In this document: positions 29,741 through 31,035 of the stretch, piece after piece
Numbering within the stretch: the first letter of the stretch is position 1
Layout: each line of letters opens with the position of its first letter
NCBI GenBank assembly: GCA_002102555.1
Contig: MCFL01000280.1
Coordinates: 1-31,035 of the forward strand
Origin: Catenaria anguillulae PL171
Lineage: Eukaryota > Blastocladiomycota > Blastocladiomycetes > Blastocladiales > Catenariaceae
Direction: 5' to 3'
Length of the DNA stretch: 31,035 bases
Position numbers and translations under genes: made by a program
Notes under the pieces: model-generated
What the model was told of the DNA's origin: nothing
What the model saw: the letters and a program-made list of their open reading frames with translations, nothing else
The model's database searches: none

Positions 29741-30985
29741 TCATGTTGTATGAGTGCGAGCCGCCGCCGGAACAACCAGCTCAGTGCCGAGCCTGTGCGA
29801 CTCAACGTCCGCCTGACTCTGCTCCATTGCCACATCTTCAGTCACACCGCCAAACGTGCTATTCATGGCCAACTCCTTGTCCTTTTTCTGCTGCGCCTGC
29901 TTGGCACACCGGAGCAGTTTCTCAAACGACGCCTCCACAGCAATGCACGTTGCGTTCAGTGCCGAGTTCAACGCATTTGTGCGCGTGTAGGGTAAAAACT
30001 CGAGAATGGACGCTGCCATGGCAAAGATCCAAAGGGATATGAGTGCAAATGAGAGAACGATAAATGTGCGCGATAGCGGGTACATGAATTGGCCGTTCTG
30101 CCGATTGGATCCGGAGGTGACGACTCGTTTGGTTCGCTTGGCGGCCGACAGGACCGCTGTGGATACAGAGGCAAGGGTCGAGTAAGTTCGGTTACGAGCA
30201 GATTGCAGCGCCACTTCAGATTGATTTGCCACCCCGATGGCAGATTCGGCGGGGACAGAGATGGATGCGCTGCCGATTTGAGAGGTGGATTGGGACGGCA
30301 GGGATCCAGATTGTCCAACCGCTGCGCCGCCGTCCCGCCGCTTGGTTTTGATTCGTCCCCGAGAAACGTTGACTGAAAGTGCCCAAGTTGACGAGGCCAT
30401 GATGATGAATGGGAAAATCGCCGAGAAGGCAATGACCGAGTTGGGGACAAATGTCGTGTCCAACCAGGGCCGTGAGGTCGTGCTTGCTCCGCTTTGCGAC
30501 AGCTCCAGTATTCGATAAATGATCCCTCCCTGAACCACGAGCGTTGAAAGAGCGCAGGTCCACATTGTGCCCCAAAGAAACCTCGCGCGCTGCTCGGGTT
30601 TGCTTGTCACAACAACAGCACATCGCTGACACGTCGCATACGTTTGAAGCGGTAGGGCAACGATAAACGTGAAGAGGTAAACGATGCGAACAAGCAGTAG
30701 ATCCGGTATGTAACGGCCGTCCCATAGCATCAACCATTGCGCGAGGTTCCGTACCGCGTCGATAAAGGTGAGGACTGACGCGAGAAACAACAACTTACAT
30801 CGGCGAGTCATGAACTGAATGGCAGAATCCGAGGCCATGAATTGGTGGCCGAGCTGCTCAGCAAATGCACGGCGGACGAGGCTCACGGAGCAGGCTAAGG
30901 ATATTGCGGCACCAAGTGCAGAGCAAACGACTGAATTCCGAAGCGTCCGTTCGTCCAAGAGCAGAACGGGTTGTGATTGATCCAT
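29741..30985 (-). CDS. Seven-helix membrane protein, receptor-like, tandem paralogue B
   Basis: Single exon of 414 aa from ATG 30985 (MDQSQPVLLLDERTL), 185 nt upstream of paralogue A on the same strand. Seven hydrophobic segments lie at matching places: SALGAAISLACSVSLV, KLLFLASVLTFIDAV, VRIVYLFTFIVALPLQTYA, TMWTCALSTLVVQGGII, IAFSAIFPFIIMASSTWAL, RTFIVLSFALISLWIFAMAA and ALNATCIAVEASFEKLLRC. The third loop is again long, Ser-rich and basic (KTKRRDGG, AAKRTKRVV) but shares almost no sequence with that of A. The helices and the block AEQLGHQFMASDSAIQFMTR are well conserved. The C-terminal tail (about 65 residues) is longer than in A. Diverged loops on a conserved helical core fit a duplicated sensor pair with different signalling or trafficking. 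This remains inference. Confidence 0.82.
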   Translation of the reverse strand: MDQSQPVLLLDERTLRNSVVCSALGAAISLACSVSLVRRAFAEQLGHQFMASDSAIQFMTRRCKLLFLASVLTFIDAVRNLAQWLMLWDGRYIPDLLLVRIVYLFTFIVALPLQTYATCQRCAVVVTSKPEQRARFLWGTMWTCALSTLVVQGGIIYRILELSQSGASTTSRPWLDTTFVPNSVIAFSAIFPFIIMASSTWALSVNVSRGRIKTKRRDGGAAVGQSGSLPSQSTSQIGSASISVPAESAIGVANQSEVALQSARNRTYSTLASVSTAVLSAAKRTKRVVTSGSNRQNGQFMYPLSRTFIVLSFALISLWIFAMAASILEFLPYTRTNALNSALNATCIAVEASFEKLLRCAKQAQQKKDKELAMNSTFGGVTEDVAMEQSQADVESHRLGTELVVPAAARTHTT

Positions 30986-31035
30986 GTCGAGCGTTGAAAT
31001 AGGCTGTTGTGTACATGGGCAACTGTGATTTTAGT

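Overview
This window looks like compact nuclear DNA from a fungus, most likely a zoosporic one. Many genes carry short GT..AG introns (mostly 67-104 nt), and intergenic gaps are often under 300 nt. It also holds conserved eukaryotic housekeeping genes: a URI/Bud27-type prefoldin, an equilibrative nucleoside transporter and an RNA lariat debranching enzyme. A membrane SH3 protein with a Cys-rich ectodomain and an ankyrin-like protein rich in V-L-x-W-W helices point towards Blastocladiomycota or Chytridiomycota. That placement is inference from protein style and no database was searched. I see no mobile element, tRNA, rRNA or CRISPR array.

Layout. 1-9580 (+): four related leucine-rich-repeat (LRR) membrane proteins in a row, the first cut by the window edge. 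An F-box-like gene (1266-3658) sits between the first and second, and a duplicated fragment of the second gene's 3' end lies at 5591-5704. 9917-11608 (+): nucleoside transporter. 11857-14032 (+): URI1/Bud27. 14662-17235 (+): a large membrane protein I do not recognise. 17527-19500 (-): ankyrin-like protein. 20263-21758 (+): a fifth LRR paralogue with a disturbed frame. 22076-22115: a run of 40 A. 22373-25211 (-): SH3 membrane protein. 26648-28102 (+): DBR1, also with frame breaks. 28344-29555 and 29741-30985 (both -): two tandem seven-helix membrane proteins with receptor-like layout.

The most interesting system is the LRR family. Its members share an N-terminal Cys cap (D/E-C-A-x-x-R then C-C-P then C), three to five LRRs, a C-terminal four-Cys cap with a conserved F-T-C and C-Y-[DQ]-[NH]-L core, one membrane helix followed by basic residues, and a variable tail. 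The four members whose start is visible begin with a short hydrophilic M-S leader and no signal peptide. In three of them nearly every LRR is its own exon of about 60-96 nt between phase-2 introns. Three of the five tails carry an acidic D-[DE]-x-L-x-L-P motif, once to five times. With the two seven-helix proteins, the SH3 protein and the unknown membrane protein, the window is rich in candidate surface or signalling proteins. I infer no operon-like coupling.

Limits: splice sites were read by eye from frame, phase and paralogue alignment. The middle of the SH3 gene and the 3' half of DBR1 are not fully resolved.
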